Source: Candidatus Komeilibacteria bacterium
Lineage (GTDB): Bacteria > Patescibacteriota > Patescibacteriia > UBA1558
Length of the DNA stretch: 6,158 nt
Assembly (NCBI GenBank): GCA_024654345.1
Contig: JANLIN010000055.1
Span: 1 to 6,158 of the forward strand
Reading direction: 5' to 3'
The notes under the pieces are model-generated. The model saw nothing but the letters and a program-made list of their open reading frames with translations. It was not told where the DNA came from and did no database searches. The translations under genes and the position numbers were made by a program. Positions within the stretch are counted from its first letter, which is position 1, and the number at the start of each line of letters is the position of its first letter. Shown here piece after piece: positions 1 to 5,578 of the stretch.

Positions 1-14
1 TTATCCTCGTAGAA

Positions 15-20
15 TAAAAT
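15..20 (+). promoter_or_regulatory. Possible -10 element (TAAAAT) for the first gene
   Basis: TAAAAT ends 11 bases before the ATG at 32, the same spacing as the better-supported murJ promoter. A -35 box would lie outside the window, so only half the promoter can be judged. If real, transcription would start near base 27 and leave a leader of about 5 bases. No Shine-Dalgarno sequence is visible. Confidence 0.35.
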
Positions 21-31
21 AACCTAAACAT

Positions 32-991
32 ATGCTCGAAACCCCGAAAAACACACAACCCTTCATGATCAAAAAAGAAGACGATGCCAAACTCGTCCGC
101 GCTTTGACACCGGAAGAAAGGGCAGAGCTTGGTTTGGATGAAATAGCTAACAAGCCCGAATCCCGTCCGGAGTCTTTTTCTCCAATCATCAAAGCTGTCT
201 GGGAAAACCCGGAGACAAATGTTGAACGAGAGATAGAGATAGATTTCGAACAAGTCTTGAACGAACAAACCGCCTTCTACAAAAACAAACTGGAGCTGGA
301 TATAGACCAAACCAAGGTAATAGACATCTGGAACAGAAACTATGCTGAAATCAAGGAAGAAATGGAAAAATACGGGTATGACTCTATCCTCATAGTTCCC
401 GACGATCTCCCCGAAGAAGAAGTCCTCAACCAAAAGCTTATAGAGAGTATGGAAGAGAATGTTGGGGGTAAGAAGATAAAGGTCAATGCCACGTGGCAGA
501 GCAATGACTTCACCAATGGAGGATCCTTCGCGGCAGTCAGAAATTTATACCCCTCAGGATACAGGATAGTCCTTACTCATTCTGATCAGAATATCTTCGA
601 GAATCCCATCGCCAACCCTTATCTCAAAGCTACGCTCAATAAAGATATAATGCAACTGACCGGTCTTGACGCTGAAGAGGTAGCCAAAAGAATAGCCGCA
701 AGCCAAGAAATGAAGGTTAACTTCATGGCCACCATCAATGGACAAGAGATAGAAGTTCAAGCCGAAGGAGGATCGCTGGAGGAATATGTGTTGCAGCAGT
801 CCATTTACTTTGAGAAAACAGGCAAACACTTGGATGAAAATGGTTGGACGTGGTTATTAAAGTCATACTCGGGTTCTCGTGTCGTGAACGCGGGCTGGGA
901 CTTGGATGGTCGTCTGCTGGTTGTCGATGCCGACTCTGCTTCGGCTCGGGATGACTTTTTGGGTCTCCGCCTCTCACGTAGTTTTACTTAA
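32..991 (+). CDS. Hypothetical acidic protein with C-type-lectin/FGE-like tail
   Basis: I do not recognise this 319-residue protein. An in-frame TAA at 20-22 makes ATG 32 the earliest ATG start. It has no signal peptide or membrane helix, so it is probably cytoplasmic. The first 250 or so residues are charged and Glu/Lys-rich. Residues about 268-319 form a distinct tail: a GWTWL motif (271-275), YSGSRVV (279-285), AGW (287-289) and a closing GLRLSRSF (311-318). The pattern W..L...YSG.R....W...G....V.....LG.R.SRSF recalls the ends of C-type-lectin/formylglycine-enzyme-like folds (DUF1566 or DUF6273 type) and, as far as I recall, tails of many Patescibacteria hypothetical proteins. Base composition changes with the tail: 8 A in bases 871-970 against 43 A in 241-340. 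That suggests a separate module or adenine-targeted variation. It precedes murJ on the same strand with a 227-base gap, so it is probably a separate transcript. The coding call is firm; the fold assignment is a guess. Confidence 0.8.
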   Translation: MLETPKNTQPFMIKKEDDAKLVRALTPEERAELGLDEIANKPESRPESFSPIIKAVWENPETNVEREIEIDFEQVLNEQTAFYKNKLELDIDQTKVIDIWNRNYAEIKEEMEKYGYDSILIVPDDLPEEEVLNQKLIESMEENVGGKKIKVNATWQSNDFTNGGSFAAVRNLYPSGYRIVLTHSDQNIFENPIANPYLKATLNKDIMQLTGLDAEEVAKRIAASQEMKVNFMATINGQEIEVQAEGGSLEEYVLQQSIYFEKTGKHLDENGWTWLLKSYSGSRVVNAGWDLDGRLLVVDADSASARDDFLGLRLSRSFT

Positions 992-1065
992 CTTTAGCTT
1001 TGGATATTTTTCACTTTCTTTTGTCTTTCAAAAATTTTGAGCTAGTACAACTGCTATTTTCACAT

Positions 1066-1144
1066 CTGTCTGGCGGTAGTACGAAAGCGAAAAGTCGGTT
1101 TACCCGGAACAACTATTAGCACGAGCGATGGCTGTCTGGCAGTA
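1066..1144 (+). repeat. Pair of 13-nt direct repeats upstream of murJ
   Basis: CTGTCTGGCGGTA (1066-1078) and CTGTCTGGCAGTA (1132-1144) match at 12 of 13 bases, 66 bases apart. Their complement contains CCGCCAGA, which is also the left half of the palindrome at 5582-5598, so they may be half-sites of the same repeat family. The rest of the 227-base gap holds a 13-nt AT palindrome (TCAAAAATTTTGA, 1028-1040) and no convincing gene or terminator. Confidence 0.4.
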
Positions 1145-1178
1145 AGAGTCCTTCCTCTTAAATATGAGTTGCGCACCC

Positions 1179-1207
1179 TAGACTTAGTTGCCTTTTTCTG
1201 CTATATT
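1179..1207 (+). promoter_or_regulatory. Predicted extended -10 promoter of the murJ-lepA operon
   Basis: The -35-like TAGACT (1179-1184, 4 of 6 consensus bases) lies 17 bases before TATATT (1202-1207). The -10 is preceded by TGC (1199-1201), giving the TGn extension of extended -10 promoters. Transcription would begin near 1214, leaving about 5 bases before the ATG at 1219. GGAAG at 1211-1215 is too close to the ATG to act as a normal ribosome binding site. Confidence 0.65.
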
Positions 1208-1218
1208 ATTGGAAGTCT

Positions 1219-2814
1219 ATGGTACACAAAATATGGCATAAACTGGTGTCAACGGTCACGGGTGGGGCAGTCTTGATTGCCTTTTTTTCAATTTTATCAA
1301 AACTGGCCGGTTTATTGCGTGATCGTTTGTTGGCCAGCCAATTTGGCGCCGATGCGATTTTGGATATTTACTATGCCAGCTTTAGACTGCCGGATTTGAT
1401 ATTTAACACTTTGGTACTGGGTGCTTTATCCGCCGCTTTTATACCGGTCTTTGTCAGATTGTGGTCACAGAATAAGGACGCCGCTTATGAGCTAGCCAAT
1501 ATTATTCTGACCAAATTGACAGGTGCCTTGGTGGTACTGGCAGGGGTGGGCATAGTGGCCGCGCCTTGGATTGTGCGCTTGATAGCTCCCGGCTTTGACG
1601 ATGCTAGTCAGCAAACCACGATCGTTTTGACTAGGATAATGCTGTTGAGCATTATTTTTTTTGGGATCAGCAATGTTCTGTCAGGTATTCTAAACTCTGT
1701 TCGTGATTTTGTACCATACGCCATAGCGCCGATTTTTTATAATATCGGCATTATAGTAGGCTTGTTTTGGTTTTACCCCATGTGGGGTGTCCAGGGTTTG
1801 GCCTATGGGGTGGTATTAGGGTCAATATTACATCTGCTTATTCAATGGCCGTCGGTAAATAAGCATGGTTGGCGTTGGAAATGGTTGTGGCGATCAACTA
1901 CCGAAGTTAATAAGATTGTGCGACTGATGATACCACGCACCATTGGTTTAGCCGCTAACCAAGTCAACCAAGTAGTTATCACCTCCATTGCTTCTACCTT
2001 GACGGTCGGAAGTATCGCTATCTTCAATCTGGCGAACAATCTTCAGCATTTTCCGGTTTCGATTTTCGGTTTGTCATTGGCTATCGCCGCTTTTCCCGCT
2101 TTTTCCCAGGCCTGGTCGACACAGAACATGGACGCCTTTCGCGGCAGTTTCACCCTCACATTTCGGAAAATTTTGTTCTTGATCATCCCGGTAGCAATAC
2201 TGATTTTAGTATTGCGGGCACAGATAGTTCGTTTGGTTTTGGGGGCCGGTTCATTCGATTGGCAGGACACTTATTATACGGCACAAGTGCTGGGAATATT
2301 TGCCATATCATTATTCGCGCAAGGGACAATACCTCTGCTTGCTCGGTCCTTCTACGCCTTTGAGGATACCAAGACACCGGTAATAATAGGTGTTGGCGCG
2401 GTGGTCGTTAATCTGATACTTTCTTTCTGGTTGGCGCCGATCTGGGGCGTCATTGGACTGGCGGCCGCCTTCAGTTTTGCCAATATATTAAACATGTTGG
2501 CACTGTTGATTGTTTTGCGTGAAAAAATTGGCGATATTGATGATAAGCAATTGATTCGAGGGATTGTTCATATTTGTCTGAGCTCCCTGGCTGCCGGCTT
2601 AACAGCTTACGCCTTACTTCATGTATTGGCAGCGATAGTGGATATGCAGACATTCATGGGCATTGCCATCCAGGCTGTCGTGGCTTTTGTGGGTGGTATA
2701 GGGGCGTATTTGATGGTCGCTTATGTCCTGGGATTGCCGGAGATAAAAATCGCTTCCAATTTTTATCGCCAGATATTTAAAAAACCAGTAGTAAATACAG
2801 TCAATGACAAGTAA
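1219..2814 (+). CDS. murJ: MurJ-type lipid II flippase (MviN family)
   Basis: This 531-residue protein is hydrophobic throughout and fits the 14-helix MOP-superfamily MurJ, which flips the peptidoglycan precursor lipid II across the cytoplasmic membrane. Family signatures visible are SKLAGLLRD (27-35), QFGA (41-44), FRLPDL (55-60), LGALSAAFIPVF (67-78), HFPVSIFGLSLAIAAFP (277-293) and ARSFYAFEDTKTPV (375-388, the usual FYS..DTKTPV motif). Length is normal (E. coli about 511). By eye alignment with E. coli MurJ, R24 and D39 are kept (R34, D49) and R18 is Lys (K28). The essential R52, R270 and E273 appear as F62, N274 and H277. This may be usual for the lineage, but it alters the charged cavity thought to bind the lipid II headgroup. 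It lies downstream of an extended -10 promoter and its end overlaps lepA by 11 bases, so the two genes are probably co-transcribed and translationally coupled. Family assignment is certain; lipid II as substrate is inferred. Confidence 0.95.
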   Translation: MVHKIWHKLVSTVTGGAVLIAFFSILSKLAGLLRDRLLASQFGADAILDIYYASFRLPDLIFNTLVLGALSAAFIPVFVRLWSQNKDAAYELANIILTKLTGALVVLAGVGIVAAPWIVRLIAPGFDDASQQTTIVLTRIMLLSIIFFGISNVLSGILNSVRDFVPYAIAPIFYNIGIIVGLFWFYPMWGVQGLAYGVVLGSILHLLIQWPSVNKHGWRWKWLWRSTTEVNKIVRLMIPRTIGLAANQVNQVVITSIASTLTVGSIAIFNLANNLQHFPVSIFGLSLAIAAFPAFSQAWSTQNMDAFRGSFTLTFRKILFLIIPVAILILVLRAQIVRLVLGAGSFDWQDTYYTAQVLGIFAISLFAQGTIPLLARSFYAFEDTKTPVIIGVGAVVVNLILSFWLAPIWGVIGLAAAFSFANILNMLALLIVLREKIGDIDDKQLIRGIVHICLSSLAAGLTAYALLHVLAAIVDMQTFMGIAIQAVVAFVGGIGAYLMVAYVLGLPEIKIASNFYRQIFKKPVVNTVNDK

Positions 2815-4582
2815 GATTAGAAATTTTTGTATCATCGCTCACATCGATCATGGCAAGTCCACTCTGGCGGATAGATTTTTGCAAACCACCGGCACGGTGG
2901 CCGACCGAGAAATGAAAGAACAACTTTTGGATTCCATGGATTTGGAAAGAGAGCGGGGGATTACCATTAAGCTACAGCCGGTTCGTATGGCCTATTTGGG
3001 GTACGAACTGAATTTGATCGATACTCCGGGGCATGTCGATTTCAATTATGAAGTTTCACGATCTTTGGCGGCGGTGGAGGGCGCTATTTTGGTTGTTGAC
3101 GCGACACAGGGAATACAGGCACAGACATTGGCCAATTTGTATTTGGCGATGGAACAGGAGTTGACTGTTATCCCGGTCATCAACAAGATCGATTTGCCAG
3201 CGGCTGATTTGCCGCGCGTACAGCAGGAGATAGTTCAGCTGTTGGGATGTGAACCGACTGATATCATACCGGTCTCAGCCAAAACCGGAGACAATATTGA
3301 GGCGGTCCTGAAGGCGGTCATCGAAAAAGTACCACCACCGCGCGGTACCTTGGAGGAGCCATTGCAAGCTCTGATATTTGATTCGGAATTTGACGATTAT
3401 CGCGGCGTCATTGCTTATATACGTGTTATTAGCGGTGCGGTGGCGGCCCAATCAGAGGTCGAGTTCATCGGTACCAAGTCTCACTCCAACGCTTTGGAAG
3501 TAGGCTATTTCACGCCCAAATTAAAAGCGGCGCCCAATCTGGGACCAGGTGAGATTGGCTATTTGGTGACCGGCTTGAAAGATATCAGCAAAGTCCGCGT
3601 TGGTGACACAATAACCAGTCGCCAGAATCCGGCACCCCAGCTCCCTGGCTATAAAGAAATTCAGCCGATGGTTTACGCCGGTCTATTTTGCCAGCAGGGG
3701 GATGATTATCAACGCCTGCGCGGCGCTCTGGAAAAACTCAAATTGAATGACGGTGCTCTCAGTTTTCAAGCCGAACACTCGGCGGCGCTGGGATTTGGCT
3801 TTCGCTGTGGATTTTTGGGACTGCTACACCTGGAGGTCGTGCAGGAGCGACTGCGGCGCGAATTTGATTTGGACCTTATTATCACCGTACCGGCGGTTGC
3901 TTATCGCGTGGAGTACAAAGGTGGACGTCAGGAGAATATCAGTAATCCTCAGACCTTTTCTGACATGTCCAAATTTGAGAAGGTAGAGGAGCCTATTTTG
4001 AATACTGATATTGTTTGCCCGATTGAATATTTGGGAGCCGTCATGCAGTTATTGCAGGAGCGACGGGGGATTTATTTAAATACAGAATATCTAGATACCG
4101 TCCGGGCTATTTTACATTATCAATTACCACTGGCTGCTATCCTATCGGATTTTTTCAGTCGCTTAAAAGCGGTCAGCTCCGGCTATGCTTCACTGAATTA
4201 CTTCTTTGCGGGTTATCAACCGGTCAGTGTCATAAAACTGGATGTGCTGGTAGCGGATGAAAAAGTGGAGGCGTTGAGTACGATGGTGTATCGCAATGAG
4301 GCGGAGGAAGTGGGACGTCGGATTGTCACCAAACTGAAAGAAATTTTGCCGCGTCAGCAGTTTGAGATAAAAATACAGGCCGCCGTCGGCGCCAAAATAA
4401 TAGCCGCCGAAAGACTGTCGGCACTACGCAAAGATGTGACGGCGAAGCTGTATGGCGGTGATGTTACCCGCAAAATGAAACTCCTTAACAAACAGAAAAA
4501 AGGCAAAAAGAAAATGGCCGGTCGCGGGAAAGTGCACATACCGACCGAGGCTTATTTAGCCATTCTTAAAAAGGAAGAGTAG
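2804..4582 (+). CDS. lepA: Elongation factor 4 (LepA), ribosome-associated GTPase
   Basis: This is a full-length LepA of 592 residues (E. coli 599). LepA is a cytoplasmic translational GTPase implicated in back-translocation or in initiation and ribosome assembly. All G-domain motifs are present: G1 AHIDHGKST (12-20), G2 RGITIK (51-56), G3 DTPGH (73-77, with the catalytic-type His77), G4 NKID (127-130) and G5 SAK (158-160). EF-G-like domains II, III and V follow. The LepA-specific C-terminal domain is clear near the end, with ALRKDVTAKLYGGDVTRK, a lysine-rich stretch and GKVHIPTEAYLAIL. This tail separates it from EF-G, TypA and RF3. The ATG lies inside the last codons of murJ (11-base overlap, different frame) and gives the normal LepA amino end. 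No Shine-Dalgarno sequence is seen, so translation probably depends on ribosomes arriving from murJ. No intrinsic terminator follows the stop. Confidence 0.98.
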   Translation: MTSKIRNFCIIAHIDHGKSTLADRFLQTTGTVADREMKEQLLDSMDLERERGITIKLQPVRMAYLGYELNLIDTPGHVDFNYEVSRSLAAVEGAILVVDATQGIQAQTLANLYLAMEQELTVIPVINKIDLPAADLPRVQQEIVQLLGCEPTDIIPVSAKTGDNIEAVLKAVIEKVPPPRGTLEEPLQALIFDSEFDDYRGVIAYIRVISGAVAAQSEVEFIGTKSHSNALEVGYFTPKLKAAPNLGPGEIGYLVTGLKDISKVRVGDTITSRQNPAPQLPGYKEIQPMVYAGLFCQQGDDYQRLRGALEKLKLNDGALSFQAEHSAALGFGFRCGFLGLLHLEVVQERLRREFDLDLIITVPAVAYRVEYKGGRQENISNPQTFSDMSKFEKVEEPILNTDIVCPIEYLGAVMQLLQERRGIYLNTEYLDTVRAILHYQLPLAAILSDFFSRLKAVSSGYASLNYFFAGYQPVSVIKLDVLVADEKVEALSTMVYRNEAEEVGRRIVTKLKEILPRQQFEIKIQAAVGAKIIAAERLSALRKDVTAKLYGGDVTRKMKLLNKQKKGKKKMAGRGKVHIPTEAYLAILKKEE

Positions 4583-4587
4583 TGGAT

Positions 4588-4683
4588 TTAGTAATAAAAT
4601 ATCCCCAGTGTCCAAATGATCATGGATATTATTATTATCACCGCTACAAATGTCCAGATAATTCTTTGAGTGCGACGAGTCAT
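4588..4683 (-). CDS. Small single-helix membrane protein, 31 residues
   Basis: On the minus strand, ATG at 4683-4681 opens 31 codons ending in TAA (4590-4588). The product begins MTRRTQR, continues as an unbroken hydrophobic stretch rich in Ile, Val and Met with two Trp, and ends IFYY. This is a textbook single transmembrane helix with a positively charged (cytoplasmic) amino end. Similar tiny basic-then-hydrophobic proteins are, as far as I recall, common in Patescibacteria, but I know no function. It lies tail-to-tail with lepA (5 bases between the stop codons) and is divergent from the ftsB-like gene. A weak -10 (TAAATT, minus strand, 4698-4693) sits 9 bases before its ATG. Its short length means a chance ORF cannot be excluded, but the charge and hydrophobicity pattern is much more protein-like than the opposite-strand reading. 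Confidence 0.55.
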   Translation of the reverse strand: MTRRTQRIIWTFVAVIIIISMIIWTLGIFYY

Positions 4684-4706
4684 GTAGAAGATAATTTATT
4701 ATTAAT

Positions 4707-4734
4707 CTGACCAAGTCAGTCAGTGTGCTATAAT
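4707..4734 (+). promoter_or_regulatory. Strong extended -10 promoter of the ftsB-like gene and possibly the tRNAs
   Basis: A perfect TATAAT (4729-4734) is preceded by TGC (4726-4728), so the full extended -10 consensus TGnTATAAT is present. CTGACC (4707-4712, 4 of 6 consensus bases) lies 16 bases upstream as a -35. The usual start point, 7 bases past the -10, is 4741, which is the A of the ftsB-like ATG. The transcript would be leaderless and could run on into the two tRNA genes. Confidence 0.8.
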
Positions 4735-4740
4735 TTTAAC

Positions 4741-5139
4741 ATGAGTCAGGGAAATATCAAAAAATTCTATTATTCCAAGTGGTTCATAATCGGTGCTTTG
4801 GCGGTGATAGTATTTTTCATATTTTCAACGGTGCGGGATTATTACCGTCAGCAGTCATTGCGGGACGAGATAGGAGATCTGAGTAAACAGATTTCTCAGC
4901 TCAGCGATCAGCGACAGGAGTTGGAAGAGACATGGGAATATGCACAGAGTGAGGACTTCGTTGAGATTGAGGCCCGCACGAAGCTCAACCTGCGTAAACC
5001 AGGAGAAAAAGTCATCATTGTGACTGATCCTGAGCAGGCGCAACAAATCATGAATCAAGGAGCACGTCTGCAGACACTGCAAGCGAAAGAAGAAGAAAGT
5101 GGGTACAAAGTTTGGTGGAAATATTTCTTCAAAACGTAG
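4741..5139 (+). CDS. ftsB: FtsB/DivIC-family septum formation protein
   Basis: This 132-residue protein has a short basic cytoplasmic amino end (residues 1-13), one membrane helix (about 14-31) and a coiled-coil-like segment (about 36-64, Leu/Ile heptads LRDEIGDLSKQISQL). The family signature follows: FVEIEARTKLNLRKPGEKV (73-91), matching the E..AR..L...KPGE pattern of FtsB and DivIC. These proteins bridge FtsL and FtsQ (DivIB) in the divisome and help switch on septal peptidoglycan synthesis. After the signature comes an extra Gln/Glu-rich stretch ending in the aromatic KVWWKYFF (123-130), about 35 residues more than the core domain needs. I chose ATG 4741 over an in-frame GTG at 4723 because the GTG overlaps the extended -10 promoter and would add MCYNFN, translated from the promoter itself. 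With ATG the mRNA is leaderless. tRNA-Thr starts 11 bases after the stop, suggesting a shared transcript. FtsB and DivIC cannot be told apart by sequence alone here. Confidence 0.85.
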   Translation: MSQGNIKKFYYSKWFIIGALAVIVFFIFSTVRDYYRQQSLRDEIGDLSKQISQLSDQRQELEETWEYAQSEDFVEIEARTKLNLRKPGEKVIIVTDPEQAQQIMNQGARLQTLQAKEEESGYKVWWKYFFKT

Positions 5140-5150
5140 GCAATTTTTAA

Positions 5151-5225
5151 GCCGAGATAGCTCAATGGTAGAGCAACGGTATCGTAAACCGTAGGTTGGA
5201 GGTTCGAGTCCTCTTCTCGGCTCCA
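5151..5225 (+). tRNA. tRNA-Thr (anticodon CGT)
   Basis: A complete 75-nt cloverleaf. The acceptor GCCGAGA pairs with TCTCGGC. The D arm is GCTC/GAGC and the anticodon stem ACGGT/ACCGT, with loop ATCGTAA placing CGT at 5183-5185. The T arm is GGAGG/CCTCT with loop TTCGAGT. The discriminator is T and CCA is encoded (5223-5225). It reads ACG codons. The G1-C72 and C2-G71 pairs and overall likeness to bacterial tRNA-Thr support the identity. The 32-38 A/A mismatch in the anticodon loop is slightly unusual. It lies 11 bases after the ftsB-like stop, so the 5' end is probably released by RNase P from a longer transcript. Confidence 0.95.
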
Positions 5226-5228
5226 CGC

Positions 5229-5302
5229 GCAGGTATAGTTTAATGGTAGAACATAACCTTCCCAAGGTTGGGGCACGGGTTCGATTCCCGTTACCTGCTC
5301 CA
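5229..5302 (+). tRNA. tRNA-Gly (anticodon CCC)
   Basis: A complete 74-nt cloverleaf. The acceptor GCAGGTA pairs with TACCTGC. The D arm is GTTT/GAAC (one G-T pair) and the anticodon stem TAACC/GGTTG, with loop TTCCCAA placing CCC at 5261-5263. The T arm is ACGGG/CCCGT with loop TTCGATT. U73 is usual for bacterial tRNA-Gly, and CCA is encoded (5300-5302). It reads GGG codons. Only three bases (5226-5228) separate it from tRNA-Thr, so both are processed from one precursor. An 18-nt near-copy of its 3' end recurs at 5613-5630. Confidence 0.95.
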
Positions 5303-5333
5303 TCCTACGCTCGCAATGGCGAGCTTCGGATGG
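5300..5333 (+). other. Two-tier hairpin starting in the tRNA-Gly CCA end
   Basis: Outer arms CCATCC (5300-5305) and GGATGG (5328-5333) enclose a 3/3 internal loop (TAC/TTC) and inner arms GCTCGC (5309-5314) and GCGAGC (5319-5324) around AATG. The outer stem includes the CCA of tRNA-Gly. It could be a 3' processing structure or a weak terminator, but the nearest T run (5350-5353) is 16 bases past the stem, so it is not a standard intrinsic terminator. Confidence 0.55.
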
Positions 5334-5339
5334 CAAGCC
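5304..5339 (+). repeat. Palindromic element, copy 1
   Basis: This 36-nt unit begins CCTACG, contains the GCTCGC/GCGAGC stem around AATG, and ends CGGATGGCAAGCC. It aligns without gaps to copy 3 (5439-5474) at 27 of 36 positions. One difference is a paired change: the stem C-G pair at positions 7 and 20 becomes T-A in the other copies, which argues that the hairpin itself is maintained. Confidence 0.65.
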
Positions 5340-5351
5340 ACGAACGAGTTT

Positions 5352-5375
5352 TTATACAAATGAGGTATTGTATAA
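5352..5375. repeat. AT-rich perfect inverted repeat
   Basis: TTATACAA (5352-5359) and TTGTATAA (5368-5375) are perfect complements separated by 8 bases (ATGAGGTA). Both arms are AT-rich, unlike the GC-rich palindromes around them. It could be an operator for a dimeric regulator, a hairpin, or an element terminus. Each arm also resembles a -10 box, so divergent weak transcription is possible. Confidence 0.55.
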
Positions 5376-5399
5376 GCAAAACACTGTTTAAATAGCAAA

Positions 5400-5411
5400 G
5401 GAATCGAACCC
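5400..5411 (-). pseudogene. T-arm-like tRNA fragment, inverted
   Basis: Read on the minus strand, these bases give GGGTTCGATTCC, identical to the T-arm stretch of tRNA-Gly at 5277-5288. No matching acceptor, D or anticodon arm lies on either side, so it is a fragment at most. Twelve bases centred on a universal tRNA motif could also be chance. Confidence 0.35.
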
Positions 5412-5412
5412 C

Positions 5413-5436
5413 CCTACGTTCGCCATAGCGAACTTC
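5413..5436 (+). repeat. Palindromic element, copy 2 (short form)
   Basis: It begins CCTACG and ends CTTC like copy 1, with stem GTTCGC (5418-5423) and GCGAAC (5428-5433) around CATA. It lacks the GGCAAGCC-type tail and is followed after two bases by copy 3. Its reverse complement shares both arms (GAAGT and ACGTAGG) with the element at 5579-5603. Confidence 0.65.
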
Positions 5437-5438
5437 CC

Positions 5439-5474
5439 CCTTCGTTCGCTGTAGCGAACTACGGAGGACAAGCC
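5439..5474 (+). repeat. Palindromic element, copy 3
   Basis: It begins CCTTCG, has stem GTTCGC (5444-5449) and GCGAAC (5454-5459) around TGTA, and ends CGGAGGACAAGCC. The tail matches copy 1 (CGGATGGCAAGCC) at 11 of 13 bases. It is tandem with copy 2, with a different loop but identical stem arms. Confidence 0.65.
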
Positions 5475-5502
5475 GGAGGGCAGGCGGGCAGGAGCAACGC
5501 GA

Positions 5503-5519
5503 AGCTCACGCAGTGAGCT
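5503..5519. repeat. Perfect 7-bp inverted repeat with a 3-nt centre
   Basis: AGCTCAC and GTGAGCT flank GCA. The stem sequence is unrelated to the GTTCGC family but has a similarly small size and tight loop, and lies 28 bases past copy 3. Confidence 0.6.
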
Positions 5520-5533
5520 GAAGCGTGCGTCGA

Positions 5534-5556
5534 GTAAGTAGCCAGTGGCTACTTAC
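5534..5556. repeat. Perfect 10-bp inverted repeat with a 3-nt centre
   Basis: GTAAGTAGCC (5534-5543) and GGCTACTTAC (5547-5556) flank AGT. This is the longest uninterrupted stem in the region. It could form a hairpin or bind a dimeric protein. No T run follows, so a terminator is unlikely. Confidence 0.65.
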
Positions 5557-5578
5557 GAGCTGCTCAGGACAACGAGCC

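Noticed and set aside
2574..2835. Small plus- and minus-strand open frames overlapping the murJ end
   Set aside because: They are out-of-frame shadows of murJ and lepA, with no independent start signals or recognisable domains.
4582..4710. 42-codon GTG open frame following lepA on the plus strand, with Cys residues
   Set aside because: The GGAAGAG upstream is simply lepA's last codons. The tyrosine run is the complement of the Ile-rich helix codons on the minus strand, which make a more credible protein.
4723..4740. GTG start giving the FtsB-like protein six extra residues
   Set aside because: These bases overlap the TGnTATAAT promoter, and the added MCYNFN is translated promoter sequence.
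4855..5265. 136-codon minus-strand open frame over the ftsB-like gene and tRNA-Thr
   Set aside because: Its RGLEPPTYGLRYRCSTIELSRL stretch is the antisense reading of tRNA-Thr, a familiar false annotation, and the rest is the shadow of the ftsB-like gene.
5055..5336. 93-codon minus-strand open frame over both tRNAs
   Set aside because: GIEPVPQPWEGY and EEDSNLQPTVYDTVALPLSY are classic antisense-tRNA translations, not protein.
5300..5353. Intrinsic terminator after the tRNAs
   Set aside because: The hairpin is plausible, but the T run begins 16 bases beyond the stem.
5395..5475. Third tRNA on the minus strand
   Set aside because: Only a T-arm-like stretch is present; no acceptor pairing, D arm or anticodon arm can be formed.
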